Assembly: GCF_013408145.1 (NCBI RefSeq)
Contig: NZ_JACBZI010000001.1
Location: 2,184,001 to 2,248,000 of the forward strand
Length of the DNA stretch: 64,000 nt
DNA from: Nocardioides marinus
GTDB lineage: Bacteria; Actinomycetota; Actinomycetes; Propionibacteriales; Nocardioidaceae
Direction of reading: 5' to 3'
Part shown: positions 37,289-46,488 of the stretch, piece after piece
How the letters are laid out: each line of letters begins with the position of its first letter
Numbering within the stretch: position 1 is the first letter of the stretch
Position numbers and translations under genes: made by a program
Notes under the pieces: generated by a model
The model's input: the letters and a program-made list of their open reading frames with translations, nothing else
The model's database searches: none
Told to the model about the DNA's origin: nothing

Positions 37289-38038
37289 TCAGCCCTCCTC
37301 CTCCCCGAGGATCGAGCGCAGCCGCTTGGGCGCGGGCGCGTCGTCGTTGGGCGTGTCGTCCGAGCTGCCCTCGAGCGCCTCGAGCTGCTGGGTGAAGTAG
37401 CTGCGCAGGCGGGAGCGGTACTCGCGCTCGAAGGAGCGCAGGCGGTCCACCTCGCCGGAGAGCTTGTCGCGCTCGCGCTCGAGGTCGCCGAACATCTGCT
37501 GGCGGCGCTCGGCGGTCTCGGAGTCGAGCATCTGCGCGCGGGTACGGGCGTCGGCCTCCATCCGGTCGGCCTTGGTCTTGGACTCGCTCTCCAGGCGCTC
37601 GGCCTTGGTGCGGGCCTCGCCGATGATCTTGTCGGCCTGGTCCTTGGCGTCCTCGACCAGCTCGTCGGCGTTGCGCGTGGCGATCTCCAGCAGCCGGGCG
37701 GCCGCGTTGGAGGCCTCCGGCACGGTCTCGACGCGGATGGTCTCGACGGGGCTGGCCGCAGCCACAACCGGCTCGGGCGCGGGAGCCTTGGCGGGCTCGG
37801 GAGCCTTGGCGGGCTCGGGCTCGGCGACCGGCGCGGGAGGCGTGAACGCCTCGGTCGGCGCGCCTCCGGCCTGCACCTGGGAGAGCTGGACGCGCAGGTC
37901 GTCGTTCTCCTTGGTGAGGCGGGCGAGCTCGGCCTCCACCTCGTCGAGGAACTGGTCGACCTCCCCCATGTCGTAGCCCTCACGGAGGCGGACGGGCGTG
38001 AAGCGCTTGTTGCTCACGTCCTCGGGCGTCAGCGGCAT
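37289..38038 (-). CDS. divIVA: DivIVA/Wag31 polar growth protein
   Basis: 249 residues. The N-terminal DivIVA lipid-binding domain (MPLTPEDVSNKRF, EGYDMGEVDQFLDEVEAEL) is followed by a Pro/Ala/Glu-rich linker (about 65-105) and a long coiled coil (about 110-220). In actinobacteria it gathers at poles and septa and directs cell wall growth. I prefer the ATG at 38038, matching the family N-terminus; an ATG at 38050 adds four residues. Transcribed after yggT with its own terminator. Confidence 0.93.
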   Translation of the reverse strand: MPLTPEDVSNKRFTPVRLREGYDMGEVDQFLDEVEAELARLTKENDDLRVQLSQVQAGGAPTEAFTPPAPVAEPEPAKAPEPAKAPAPEPVVAAASPVETIRVETVPEASNAAARLLEIATRNADELVEDAKDQADKIIGEARTKAERLESESKTKADRMEADARTRAQMLDSETAERRQQMFGDLERERDKLSGEVDRLRSFEREYRSRLRSYFTQQLEALEGSSDDTPNDDAPAPKRLRSILGEEEG

Positions 38039-38162
38039 GACCTCACCCATTCGTTGTCGTCTGCAGCGGTGGTCTGGTCGACCATCGCACTTGTCGGTCG
38101 AACAATAGCGTCCCGGGTGGGACTGGTGGGACTCACGGGTCCCAGGCGGCGCGGCGGGCGCC

Positions 38163-38456
38163 TCAGGACAGCAGCAGGCTGTCGTTGACGTTGAGCAGCA
38201 CCCAGGCGATCACGAGCACCAGCAGGAAGCTCAGGTCCAGGGCGAAGTTGCCCAGGCGCAGCGGCGGGATGACCTTGCGCAGCGCCTTGATGGGCGGGTC
38301 GGTGATCGAGTAGACGACCTCCAGCACCACCAGCAGCGGGCCCGTGGGCTGCCACTGACGGGCGAAGACCATCACCCAGTCGACGATGAAGCGGACCCAC
38401 ATCAACGCGATGAACACGAAGAGGACCACGTGGATGATCGAACCGGCGACGTACAC
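38163..38456 (-). CDS. YggT family membrane protein
   Basis: 97 residues with two membrane helices (about 5-25 and 73-92) and the YggT core TDPPIKALRKVIPPLRLG. Conserved next to sepF and divIVA in Gram-positive bacteria; linked to septum placement or membrane insertion in other species, mechanism unclear. GTG start, 38 nt after sepF. Confidence 0.92.
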   Translation of the reverse strand: MYVAGSIIHVVLFVFIALMWVRFIVDWVMVFARQWQPTGPLLVVLEVVYSITDPPIKALRKVIPPLRLGNFALDLSFLLVLVIAWVLLNVNDSLLLS

Positions 38457-38494
38457 GTCGGTGAAACTCTCCTCGTCAGCGCCGGTGAGGGCGC

Positions 38495-38974
38495 TCAGCT
38501 CTGGTTGAAGAAGCCACCCTCGACGATGCGCTCCTTGTCCTCGGCCGTGACCGAGACGTTGTGCGGCGAGAGCAGGAACACCTTGTTGGTGACACGCTCG
38601 ATGGTGCCACGCGTGGCAAACACCAGCCCGGCCGCGAAGTCGACCAGACGCTTGGCATCGGCGTCGTTCATCTCGGTGAGGTTCATGATGACCGGGATGC
38701 CCTCGCGGAAGTGCTCACCGACGGTGCGCGCCTCGTTGTAGGTGCTCGGGTGGAGCGTCGTGATCCGGGACAGCTCTGCCACCACCGCGGTCGGGCCGGG
38801 CGCAGCCGGGCGCCGGCGCTCGGAGAGGTCGGAGACGGGCGCCGGACGGGCAGCCCGCGGGGAGGCGACGGGTCGGGTCTCGACAGTCTCGTCGTGGCCG
38901 TCGTACTCGTCGTACCGGCCGGTGTCCTCGACGAGGCCGAGGTACTCGCCGATCCTGCGCATCGCGCCGCTCAT
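38495..38974 (-). CDS. sepF: Cell division protein SepF
   Basis: 159 residues. N-terminal amphipathic membrane anchor ([15 protein letters not shown]), a disordered Arg/Pro linker, and the C-terminal SepF domain (about 75-155; [29 protein letters not shown]). In actinobacteria, which lack FtsA, SepF is the main membrane tether of FtsZ. ATG preceded by GGAGG. Confidence 0.96.
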   Translation of the reverse strand: MSGAMRRIGEYLGLVEDTGRYDEYDGHDETVETRPVASPRAARPAPVSDLSERRRPAAPGPTAVVAELSRITTLHPSTYNEARTVGEHFREGIPVIMNLTEMNDADAKRLVDFAAGLVFATRGTIERVTNKVFLLSPHNVSVTAEDKERIVEGGFFNQS

Positions 38975-39031
38975 GAGTCGTGTCCTCCGGGATCGAGCGC
39001 CCCGGTGACGGGACGCTGGTTGTAGTGAACG

Positions 39032-39730
39032 CTAACGGTGCAGCGGCCTGGAACCGAGGATTGCCGAGCCGACACGCACGTGTGTCGCGCCGATGGCGAT
39101 CGCCGCCTCCAGGTCTCCGCTCATGCCCGCGGACAGCAGGTCCGCAGACGGGTGCTGGTCGAGGAAGTGGGCCCGGACCTGCGCCAGCCGGGCGAACGCC
39201 GAGGACGGCTCCTCCCCCAGCGGCGCGACGGCCATCAGCCCGCGCAGGCGCAGGTGCTCGGCCGCAGTCACCGACTCGGCCAGCACGGCCAGGTCGTCGG
39301 GGTCGACTCCGGCCCGGTGCTCCGCACCGGGCGGGTCGAGGGAGACCTGCAGCAGCACGTCGACGGGGCGTCCGCGCTCCTGCGCGCCGCGGTCGAGCCG
39401 ACCCACGAGCTTGGGGCGGTCCAGGGACTCGACCACGTCGGCGTACCGCGCGACCGCGCCGGCCTTGTTGGACTGCAGCCCGCCGATGTAGTGCCAGCGC
39501 AGTCCGAGGTCGGCGCACTCCGCCGCCTTGGCCTCCGCCTCCTGGTGCCGGTTCTCGCCGACGTCGGTCACGCCGAGGTCGGCGAGCAGGCGCACGTCGG
39601 AGGCGGGGAAGAACTTCGTGACCGCGACCAGGGTCACCTGGGACGCGTCGCGGCCGGCGTCGGCGCAGGCCCGCTCGATGCGAGCCCGGACCTCGCCCAG
39701 GCCGCTCTCCAGCTCCGCGCGCCGGCTCAC
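39032..39730 (-). CDS. YggS family PLP-binding protein (PLPBP)
   Basis: 232 residues, single-domain alanine-racemase-like barrel. PLP lysine in LVAVTKFFP; phosphate-binding SAGMSGDLEAAI and THVRVGSAIL near the end. It holds PLP homeostasis and has no known reaction. GTG at 39730 with GGAGGGGG just upstream overlaps the pgeF stop as GTGA; a start seven codons earlier is less likely. Confidence 0.94.
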   Translation of the reverse strand: MSRRAELESGLGEVRARIERACADAGRDASQVTLVAVTKFFPASDVRLLADLGVTDVGENRHQEAEAKAAECADLGLRWHYIGGLQSNKAGAVARYADVVESLDRPKLVGRLDRGAQERGRPVDVLLQVSLDPPGAEHRAGVDPDDLAVLAESVTAAEHLRLRGLMAVAPLGEEPSSAFARLAQVRAHFLDQHPSADLLSAGMSGDLEAAIAIGATHVRVGSAILGSRPLHR

Positions 39731-40425
39731 CGTTCCCCCTCCGAGGTCCACACCAGCCCGGCGAACCGCCCGGCCCGCTCGCCGTCGCGACGGTAGGAGT
39801 GCAGGGTGTCCTCCTCCAGCGTGCAGCGCCCGAGCTCGGTGACCACGACGTCGTGCGCCTCGAGCTGGGCCCGGACGCCGGCGCCGAGATCGAGACCGGG
39901 GGTGCCACGGCGGGTCTCGGCGTACGTCGCCGGCACCACTGCGGCGACCTCGGCCCGCATGTCCTCGGGCACCTCGTAGCAGGCTCCGCAGACGTGCGGC
40001 CCGACCCAGGCCTCGATGTCGCTCGCCCCGAGGTCCCGCATGGCGGCCACGGCGCGCCCCACGACGTCGAGCGCGACGCCCTTGCGGCCAGCGTGCACGG
40101 CGCCCAGGACGCCGGTGCGGGGGTCCGCGAGCACGACGGGCACGCAGTCGGCGACCCGGACCATCAGCCCCAGCCCAGGGGTCGAGGTGACCAGGGCGTC
40201 GGCGGTGGGCACCCGACCGGTCGGCTCCGGGCCGGGCCGGTCCACGACGAGGACGGCGTCGCCGTGCACCTGGTTCATCCGGGCGAACCGCACTCCACAG
40301 GCCCGCTCGAGCTCCGGGAGGCTGTCCACGAACGCCGGGCGCAGCCCCTGCAGGTCGAGGGTGGCGTCGGTGAAGGCGACGTCCACGCGGACGTCGCCCT
40401 CCCGATGGTCGCGGTGGGAGAACAC
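39727..40425 (-). CDS. pgeF: Peptidoglycan editing factor PgeF (YfiH/polyphenol-oxidase family)
   Basis: 232 residues. Metal-site motifs of the family: MNQVHGDAV, ADCVPVVLADP, AVHAGRKG and HVCGACYEV. In E. coli PgeF removes wrongly incorporated L-serine from UDP-MurNAc-peptides; purine nucleoside activity has also been reported for the family. The N-terminus is short (VFSHRD) and starts with GTG 2 nt after the ftsZ stop. The frame remains open upstream through ftsZ but that reading is not coding. Confidence 0.92.
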   Translation of the reverse strand: MFSHRDHREGDVRVDVAFTDATLDLQGLRPAFVDSLPELERACGVRFARMNQVHGDAVLVVDRPGPEPTGRVPTADALVTSTPGLGLMVRVADCVPVVLADPRTGVLGAVHAGRKGVALDVVGRAVAAMRDLGASDIEAWVGPHVCGACYEVPEDMRAEVAAVVPATYAETRRGTPGLDLGAGVRAQLEAHDVVVTELGRCTLEEDTLHSYRRDGERAGRFAGLVWTSEGER

Positions 40426-40427
40426 CC

Positions 40428-41633
40428 CTACTTCAAGAAGTCCGGCACGTCGAGGTCGTCGTCGTCGAACTCGACCTGGCGCGGGGCCGGGCGGGGTGCC
40501 GGCGTGGTCGGGCGGGCCGACTGCTGGCTGCTCGGCTGGGCCTGGCCTGCCGGCGAGGGCGCCTGCGGGGCAGCCTCGTCGGGACGGCGCTGGGCGACCG
40601 CGGCGGCGACGGCCGCGCGGGTCTCCTCCTGCGTCTGCTGCGGCTTGGGCTCGCGGCGCAGCACCGTGCCCTCGTCGCGACGCTTGGGGGTGCCGCCGTC
40701 GAAGCCGGCAGCGATCACCGTCACCCGGACCTCGTCGCCGAGGGCGTCGTCGATGGTGGCACCGAAGATGATGTTGGCCTCGGGGTGCACGGCCTGGGCC
40801 ACCAGCGCGGCGGCCTCGTTGATCTCGAACAGGCCGAGGTCGGAGCCACCGGCGATCGAGAGCAGGACGCCGTGGGCTCCGTCGATGCTGGCCTCGAGCA
40901 GGGGCGAGGAGACCGCCATCTCCGCGGCGGCGACCGAGCGGTCCTCCCCGCGGGCCGAGCCGATGCCCATCAGGGCCGAGCCGGCGTTGGCCATGACCGA
41001 CTTCACGTCGGCGAAGTCGAGGTTGATCAGGCCCGGGGTGGTGATGAGGTCGGTGATGCCGGAGACACCCTGCAGCAGCACCTGGTCGGCCTGCTTGAAG
41101 GCGTCGAGGACCGACACGTTGCGGTCGGAGATCGACAGCAGCCGGTCGTTGGGGATCACGATGAGGGTGTCGACCTCGTCGCGGAGCGCCGCGATGCCCT
41201 CCTCGGCGGAGTTGGCCCGACGGCGTCCCTCGAAGGCGAACGGGCGGGTCACGACGCCGATGGTCAGTGCGCCCAGCGAGCGGGCGATGCGCGCCACGAC
41301 GGGCGCGCCGCCGGTGCCGGTGCCGCCACCCTCGCCGGCGGTCACGAAGACCATGTCGGCGCCCTTGATGACCTCCTCGATCTCGTCGGCGTGGTCCTCG
41401 GCGGCGCGCCCCCCGACCTCGGGGTTGGCGCCGGCACCGAGGCCGCGGGTGAGCTCGCGGCCGATGTCGAGCTTCACGTCGGCGTCGCTCATGAGCAGCG
41501 CCTGCGCGTCGGTGTTGATGGCGATGAACTCCACGCCCTTCAGACCGACCTCGATCATCCGGTTGACGGCGTTCACACCACCACCACCGATACCGACGAC
41601 CTTGATGATGGCCAGGTAGTTCTGTGCTGCCAC
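40428..41633 (-). CDS. ftsZ: Cell division protein FtsZ
   Basis: Tubulin-like GTPase that forms the Z ring. 401 residues. The tubulin signature GGGTGTG is at 102-108, T7 loop region [13 protein letters not shown] is intact, then a disordered Gln/Pro-rich linker (about 315-385) and the C-terminal peptide [11 protein letters not shown] that binds SepF. GTG start at 41633 with GAGAGG upstream. It has its own 306-nt upstream region rather than being coupled to ftsQ, so separate control is likely. Confidence 0.97.
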   Translation of the reverse strand: MAAQNYLAIIKVVGIGGGGVNAVNRMIEVGLKGVEFIAINTDAQALLMSDADVKLDIGRELTRGLGAGANPEVGGRAAEDHADEIEEVIKGADMVFVTAGEGGGTGTGGAPVVARIARSLGALTIGVVTRPFAFEGRRRANSAEEGIAALRDEVDTLIVIPNDRLLSISDRNVSVLDAFKQADQVLLQGVSGITDLITTPGLINLDFADVKSVMANAGSALMGIGSARGEDRSVAAAEMAVSSPLLEASIDGAHGVLLSIAGGSDLGLFEINEAAALVAQAVHPEANIIFGATIDDALGDEVRVTVIAAGFDGGTPKRRDEGTVLRREPKPQQTQEETRAAVAAAVAQRRPDEAAPQAPSPAGQAQPSSQQSARPTTPAPRPAPRQVEFDDDDLDVPDFLK

Positions 41634-41737
41634 GGCTCTCGCCTCTCGAATCCGAACGTTGGGTGGGTGCTGGTCTGTTCTGGTGCTCGGGACGTCCGCT
41701 GCAGTCGTCCTGGGCCTGTACGCCGGTCTCAACTCTG

Positions 41738-41754
41738 ACCCTCAGCCTGAGGGT
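41738..41754. promoter_or_regulatory. Perfect palindrome ACCCTCAGCCTGAGGGT upstream of ftsZ
   Basis: 8-nt arms around one C, about 105 nt before the ftsZ start and beside an AT-rich promoter-like patch. Size and symmetry suit a dimeric regulator; a similar TTGAGG-rich dyad upstream of ftsZ exists in other actinobacteria as far as I recall. Confidence 0.45.
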
Positions 41755-41852
41755 TATAGTTATGTCAACCTCGTCGTGCCCACGACAGTAGGAGTCGCCC
41801 GGCGCGGATCCGCGCAGACACGCCCGGACACGCCGCCCCTCCAGAGATTTCT

Positions 41853-41884
41853 GCCGAGCCGGCGTATCAATACGCCGGCTCGGC
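41853..41884. repeat. Palindromic repeat, copy 3
   Basis: Perfect version of the repeat: 15-nt arms, centre CA (core GAGCCGGCGTATCAATACGC). Lies 56 nt past the ftsQ stop and 220 nt before ftsZ; may end upstream transcripts. Confidence 0.85.
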
Positions 41885-41939
41885 ACGCATTCCACCGGCC
41901 CCGGCGCCCGGCTACGGGTGCTCGGTCACGGGTGCTCGG

Positions 41940-42659
41940 TTACTGGCGGGTCGTGGGGTTGCTGGGGACCGAGACGTCGTAGACCGACGCCTCCTGGCCC
42001 AGCAGGACCTCGAGGACCTCGGCCTTCTGGGCGGAGTCCTCGGCACTCCCCCACACCACGGTGCGACCGTCGCGCAGGGCCAGCTCGATCTGGTCGACGG
42101 TGGCCACGGAGACGTGGTCCACGCGCGGCACGAGGTCGTCGGGCAGGGCGGAGACGACCGCGGCCGCCTCGCGCAGGCTCTCGGTGGTGGCGCCCGACGA
42201 GGTCTGGACGCGGGGCAGGTCGGCCGGAGGCGACGCGAAGTCGCGGAACACCACGCCGTCCTCGTCCAGGCCCCGCAGGCTGGCGCCGATCTGGACCACG
42301 GCGACGGCCTCACGCTCCACGACGGTGATCTCGACCGTGTGCGGCCAGCCGCGCACGACGTCGACCTCCTTGACGACGGCCAGGGACTGCACGCGCGTGG
42401 AGACGGCGTCGAGGTCGACCCGGGCCAGCGGCTCGTCGAGCGGCACGGCAGCCACCCGCTCGACCTCCGCGACCGAGAGCTGGTCGGCCCCCGTCACCGA
42501 CACCTGCTCGGCGCGCAGCCAGGCGGAGAACCACACGGCGTACGCACCCAGCCCCAGCAGGCCCACGACGAGGAGCACGAGCAGCGCCCGGCGCCACGAC
42601 AACCATCGGCGGGCCCAGCGGCGGCGGAGGAAGGCCCGGCGGGTGCGCTCCTGGCTCAC
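41940..42659 (-). CDS. ftsQ: Cell division protein FtsQ (DivIB)
   Basis: 239 residues: basic cytoplasmic tail, one membrane helix (about 24-46), extracytoplasmic POTRA domain (WLRAEQVSVTGADQLSVAEV) and FtsQ domain (REAVAVVQIGASLRGLDEDG). Part of the FtsQLB complex that activates septal synthesis. GTG start overlaps murC as GTGA. Confidence 0.94.
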   Translation of the reverse strand: MSQERTRRAFLRRRWARRWLSWRRALLVLLVVGLLGLGAYAVWFSAWLRAEQVSVTGADQLSVAEVERVAAVPLDEPLARVDLDAVSTRVQSLAVVKEVDVVRGWPHTVEITVVEREAVAVVQIGASLRGLDEDGVVFRDFASPPADLPRVQTSSGATTESLREAAAVVSALPDDLVPRVDHVSVATVDQIELALRDGRTVVWGSAEDSAQKAEVLEVLLGQEASVYDVSVPSNPTTRQ

Positions 42660-44083
42660 GGGAGCGCCCGGCGCAGCAGGTCGAGGACCTGCGGGCCGAT
42701 CTCGGTGATGCTGCCCGCCCCCAGCGTGAGGACGACGTCGCCGGGCCGGGCCCGGGCGACCAGCTCGGCGGGCACGTCGGCCTGGTCCGGCACGAACGCG
42801 ACCCGCTCGGGCGGCAGCGGGACGGCCCCGGCCACCAGGGCGCCGGTGACGGCGGGGTCGGGGTCCTCGCGGGCGAGGTAGACGTCGAGGACGACCACCT
42901 CGTCGGCCGCGCCGAGCGCTTGTCCCATCGCCGTGCCGAAGAGCCTCGTGCGGGAGACCAGGTGCGGCTGGTAGGCGACCACGACGCGCCCCTCCCCCGC
43001 CAGCGAGCGGGCGGCCTCGAGGTCGCCGGCGATCTCGATGGGCTGGTGGGCGTAGGAGTCGTAGACCCGGACGCCGTCCACCTCGCCCTTGAGCTCCATC
43101 CTCCGACCGGTGCCGGTGAACGACTCCAGGCCGGCGCGCAGGCCCGCGAAGGGCAGGCCGAGACGCAGCCCGGCGGCCAGCGCGCCCAGCGCGTCGAGGA
43201 CGTAGTGGCGACCCGGGATGCGCAGGGTCACGCGACCGAGCTCCTCACCGCGGTCGAGCACCGTGAAGGCGGAGGTGCCGCCCTCGAGCACGACGTCGAC
43301 GGCGCGGACCTCGGCGTCCTCGCCCTCCCCCACCGCCACGAACGTCAGGTCGCGGGCCGCGGCCACCGCACGCAGGTCGGCGGCCCCGGGGTCGTCGGTG
43401 CAGGCGACGAGGAAGCCGTCGGAGTCGATGCGCCCCACGAACTCGGTGAAGGCCGCGCGGTAGGCCTCCTCGGTGCCCCACTGGTCGAGGTGGTCCGCGG
43501 CCACGTTGGTGACGACGGCCGCGAAGGGCGAGTAGACCAGGAAGGCACCGTCGCTCTCGTCGGCCTCGGCGACGAAGAGCGGGCCGGCACCGGCGTCGGC
43601 GTTGCGGCCGGTGGTCGACAACAGCCCCCCGACGGCGTACGTCGGGTCCGCGTCGCAGGCGAGCAGTGCGCAGGTCAGCAGCGAGGTCGTGGTGGTCTTG
43701 CCGTGGGTCCCGGCGACCGCGACGACCTGGCGGCCCGCCATCGTCGCGGCCAGCCCGGCCGAGCGCGGCAGCAGCCGCAGCCCGCGACGACGCGCCTCCG
43801 CCACCTCGGGGTTGTCCTCACGGGCCGCGGTCGTGACCACGACCGAGTCGCCGGCGCCCAGGTCGCCGAGGTGCTCGGCGTCGTACCCGCGGTGGATGGT
43901 GACCCCCAGCTCGCGCAGGCTGGGCAGGAAGGGGGTGTCGGCGTCGTCGGAGCCGGTGACCTCGATGCCCGAGGCCGCCATGATGCGCGCGATCGCCGAC
44001 AGGCCCGCGCCACCGATGCCGACGAAGTGCACACGCCCCAGGTCGTCTGCCGGCAGGATCTCGTCGGGCACGGGGAGCCTCAT
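42656..44083 (-). CDS. murC: UDP-N-acetylmuramate--L-alanine ligase
   Basis: Adds L-Ala to UDP-MurNAc, first amino acid of the peptide stem. 475 residues: N-terminal UDP-binding fold (HFVGIGGAGLSAIA), ATP P-loop GTHGKTTTT at 125-133, C-terminal ligase domain (SYAHQPIEI). ATG start overlaps murG as ATGA. Its place between murG and ftsQ is the mycobacterial-type order; in Streptomyces murC lies elsewhere. Confidence 0.96.
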   Translation of the reverse strand: MRLPVPDEILPADDLGRVHFVGIGGAGLSAIARIMAASGIEVTGSDDADTPFLPSLRELGVTIHRGYDAEHLGDLGAGDSVVVTTAAREDNPEVAEARRRGLRLLPRSAGLAATMAGRQVVAVAGTHGKTTTTSLLTCALLACDADPTYAVGGLLSTTGRNADAGAGPLFVAEADESDGAFLVYSPFAAVVTNVAADHLDQWGTEEAYRAAFTEFVGRIDSDGFLVACTDDPGAADLRAVAAARDLTFVAVGEGEDAEVRAVDVVLEGGTSAFTVLDRGEELGRVTLRIPGRHYVLDALGALAAGLRLGLPFAGLRAGLESFTGTGRRMELKGEVDGVRVYDSYAHQPIEIAGDLEAARSLAGEGRVVVAYQPHLVSRTRLFGTAMGQALGAADEVVVLDVYLAREDPDPAVTGALVAGAVPLPPERVAFVPDQADVPAELVARARPGDVVLTLGAGSITEIGPQVLDLLRRALP

Positions 44084-45159
44084 GCGAGCCGTCCCGCGGC
44101 CTCGAGCACGACCCGGGCCAGGACCTCGTCGGCGTCACGCGGGACCAGCGAGGCCGCGGCGGCGCTCATCGCGGTCAGGCGCGCGGGGTCGGTGAGCAGC
44201 GGGACGGCGTGCTCGACGACCCACGAGGTCGTCAGCTCGGCGTCCTCGACCAGCAGCGCACCGCCCGCCTCGACCACGGGCAGGGCGTTGAGCCGCTGCT
44301 CGCCGTTGCCGATCGGCAGCGGCACGAACACCGCGGGCAGCCCGGTGGCGGCCGCCTCGACCACGGAGTTGGCGCCCGAGCGGCAGATGGTCAGGTCGGC
44401 CGCCGCGAGCGCGAGGTCCATCCGGTCGCAGAAGTCGAGGACCACGTACGGCGTGGAGGTCGGGGCCGGCTCGGCGCCACCGTGCTTGCCCTGCACGTGC
44501 AGCACCTGCACCCCCGCCTGCGCGAGGGCCGCGGCCGCGCCCGAGACCGAGCGGTTGAGGCTCTGGGCACCCTGCGAGCCCCCGGTGACCATCAGCGTCG
44601 GCCGGTCGGGGTCGAGGCCGAAGAAGGCGCGCGCCTCGGCGCGGACGGCCGCACGGTCGAGGGTGGAGATCATCCGGCGGATCGGCAGGCCGACGTACTC
44701 AGCGCCGCGCAGCGGGGTGTCGGGGAAGCTGGTGCAGACCCGGGTGGCCACCCGGGCTCCCACCTTGTTGCCGATGCCGGGCAGCGCGTTCTGCTCGTGC
44801 ACCACGATGGGCAGCCGGCGCCGACGGGCGGCGAGGTAGGCGGGGACCGAGACGTAACCGCCGTAGCCCACGACGACGTCGGGACGCACGCGGTCGATCA
44901 CGTCGTACGTCGCCCGGACCGCGGCACGCAGCCGGCCGGGGACCTTGAGCAGGTCCGCGCCGGGTCGCCGGGGCAACGGCACCGGCGGCACCAGCTCGAG
45001 GGGGTAGCCGGCGGCGGGGACCACGGTGTTCTCGAGCCCGCGCGGGGTCCCGAGGCAGGTGATCTCGGCAGAGGGCTCCAGCCGTCGCAGGGCGTCGGCG
45101 GTCGCGAGCAGGGGCGAGGTGTGGCCGGCGGTGCCACCACCGGCGAGCAGGATGCGCAT
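44080..45159 (-). CDS. murG: UDP-GlcNAc transferase MurG
   Basis: Membrane-associated GT28 enzyme that adds GlcNAc to lipid I to give lipid II. 359 residues. Glycine loop LLAGGGTAGHTSPLL, HEQNALPGIGNK, GGSQGAQSLN and the UDP site CRSGANSVVEAAA are all present. ATG at 45159 is fixed by the TAGAGT box 8 nt upstream, so it may be transcribed without a leader as well as from ftsW. Confidence 0.96.
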   Translation of the reverse strand: MRILLAGGGTAGHTSPLLATADALRRLEPSAEITCLGTPRGLENTVVPAAGYPLELVPPVPLPRRPGADLLKVPGRLRAAVRATYDVIDRVRPDVVVGYGGYVSVPAYLAARRRRLPIVVHEQNALPGIGNKVGARVATRVCTSFPDTPLRGAEYVGLPIRRMISTLDRAAVRAEARAFFGLDPDRPTLMVTGGSQGAQSLNRSVSGAAAALAQAGVQVLHVQGKHGGAEPAPTSTPYVVLDFCDRMDLALAAADLTICRSGANSVVEAAATGLPAVFVPLPIGNGEQRLNALPVVEAGGALLVEDAELTTSWVVEHAVPLLTDPARLTAMSAAAASLVPRDADEVLARVVLEAAGRLA

Positions 45160-45167
45160 CGGGGCTG

Positions 45168-45173
45168 ACTCTA
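45168..45173 (-). promoter_or_regulatory. Possible leaderless internal promoter of murG (-10 TAGAGT)
   Basis: TAGAGT on the minus strand followed by 8 nt and the murG ATG, in the 31-nt gap after ftsW. Confidence 0.45.
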
Positions 45174-45190
45174 GGGAGCGGGGCGGCCGG

Positions 45191-46447
45191 TCAGCCGACC
45201 CGACCCGCCGAGACCCCGGTCGAGCGTGACCGACGCCGCGCGGCCAGCGCACGGGCCGCCTCGGGCTCGCGGCGGGCGAAGCCGATGAGCAGGCCCAGCG
45301 CGGTCAGGGAGGGCAGCAACGAGGACCCGCCGTAGGAGACCAGCGGGAGCGGGATGCCGATGACCGGCAGCAGCGCCAGCACCATGCCGACGTTGATCAT
45401 CATCTGGCCCACCAGCCACACGACGATGCCGAAGGTGGCGTAGCGGACGAAGGCGTTCTCGGTGGTGTGGGCCACCCGCAGGGCCGCGAACGCGATCGTG
45501 AGGAAGAGCCCCACCACCAGCAGCGTGCCGACCAGGCCCAGCTCCTCGCCGAGCACGGCGAAGATGAAGTCGGTGTGCGCCTCGGGCAGGTCGCCCCACT
45601 TCTGCTGCGAGGCGCCGATGCCCTGACCCAGCCAGCCGCCGCTCGAGAGCGCGTAGAGGCCGTGCGCCGGCTGCCAGCCGGTGTCGTGGAAGTCGGCGAA
45701 GGGGTCCATGAACGTGGTCAGTCGCGACCAGCGCTCACCGTCGGTGATCGCGAACCCGGCGGCGATGGTGCCGACCACGGCGAAGGTGAGGACGAAGAAG
45801 CGCATCGGGGCGCCGACCACCCACAACATGCCCATGAGGATCGCGCCGAAGACCAGGGCGGTGCCGAGGTCGCGACCGGCCACGACCAGGCCGGTGGCCA
45901 GGAACATGCCCGGCACCACCGGCACCACCAGCTGGTGCAGGCTGTCGAGGCGGCGCTCCTTGTTGGCGTAGACCGTGGCGGCCCACAGCACCAGCGCGAG
46001 CTTGGCCACCTCCGAGGGCTGGATGGCCAGGCCGCCGACCCCGAGCCAGTTGCGGTTGCCGTTGATCTCGGTGCCCAGGAAGATCGTGAGGAAGAGCAGC
46101 AGCAGCGAGGCCATGTAGGCCCACACCGATGCTCGACGCACGAACGTCAAGGGAAGTCGCGAGGCGATGAACGCCGCGGGCAGACCGATCATCAGCCACA
46201 TCAGCTGCCGTCGGACCACGGCGTAGGAGTCGCCGTCGTGGACGCGGAAGGAGTACACGCTCGAGGCGCTGAGGACCATGATCAGGCCGATCGTCAGCAG
46301 CAGCGCGGAGGCGCCGAGCAGCAGGTAGTACGACGTCAGCGGCTTGTCGAGCGCCTCGCGCACCGAGGCCAGCGCAGCGAACCTGCCCCGTCCCGCCGGC
46401 TGCTCGCCCGGGGTGACCAGCCGGGTCTCGTCAGCGGTGGTGGTCAC
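45191..46447 (-). CDS. ftsW: Septal peptidoglycan polymerase FtsW
   Basis: SEDS-family glycosyltransferase that polymerises lipid II at the septum with FtsI. 418 residues, about ten membrane helices. Signature near the C-terminus: INVGMVLALLPVIGIPLPLV then SYGGSS. The GTG start lies 41 nt after murD. Basic cytoplasmic C-terminal tail. Confidence 0.95.
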   Translation of the reverse strand: MTTTADETRLVTPGEQPAGRGRFAALASVREALDKPLTSYYLLLGASALLLTIGLIMVLSASSVYSFRVHDGDSYAVVRRQLMWLMIGLPAAFIASRLPLTFVRRASVWAYMASLLLLFLTIFLGTEINGNRNWLGVGGLAIQPSEVAKLALVLWAATVYANKERRLDSLHQLVVPVVPGMFLATGLVVAGRDLGTALVFGAILMGMLWVVGAPMRFFVLTFAVVGTIAAGFAITDGERWSRLTTFMDPFADFHDTGWQPAHGLYALSSGGWLGQGIGASQQKWGDLPEAHTDFIFAVLGEELGLVGTLLVVGLFLTIAFAALRVAHTTENAFVRYATFGIVVWLVGQMMINVGMVLALLPVIGIPLPLVSYGGSSLLPSLTALGLLIGFARREPEAARALAARRRSRSTGVSAGRVG

Positions 46448-46488
46448 CTGGCGCTCCCTGCTCCTCGGCGTCGTGTCGGTGCTGCGGT

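Larger units (their letters stand above)
41634..41939 (-). promoter_or_regulatory. ftsQ-ftsZ intergenic region (ftsZ control region)
   Basis: 306 nt without a gene. Towards ftsZ it contains, on the minus strand, TTGACA (at about 41762-41767) and TATAAC in an AT-rich patch, then the perfect palindrome at 41738-41754. Towards ftsQ it holds palindromic repeat copy 3. The TTGACA and TATAAC are only 4 nt apart, so they cannot be one promoter; the real -10 is not clear. Confidence 0.55.

Noticed and set aside
39727-41895. Extended pgeF frame covering ftsZ
   Set aside because: Upstream of 40425 it is an out-of-frame reading of ftsZ; family homology begins at VFSHRD.
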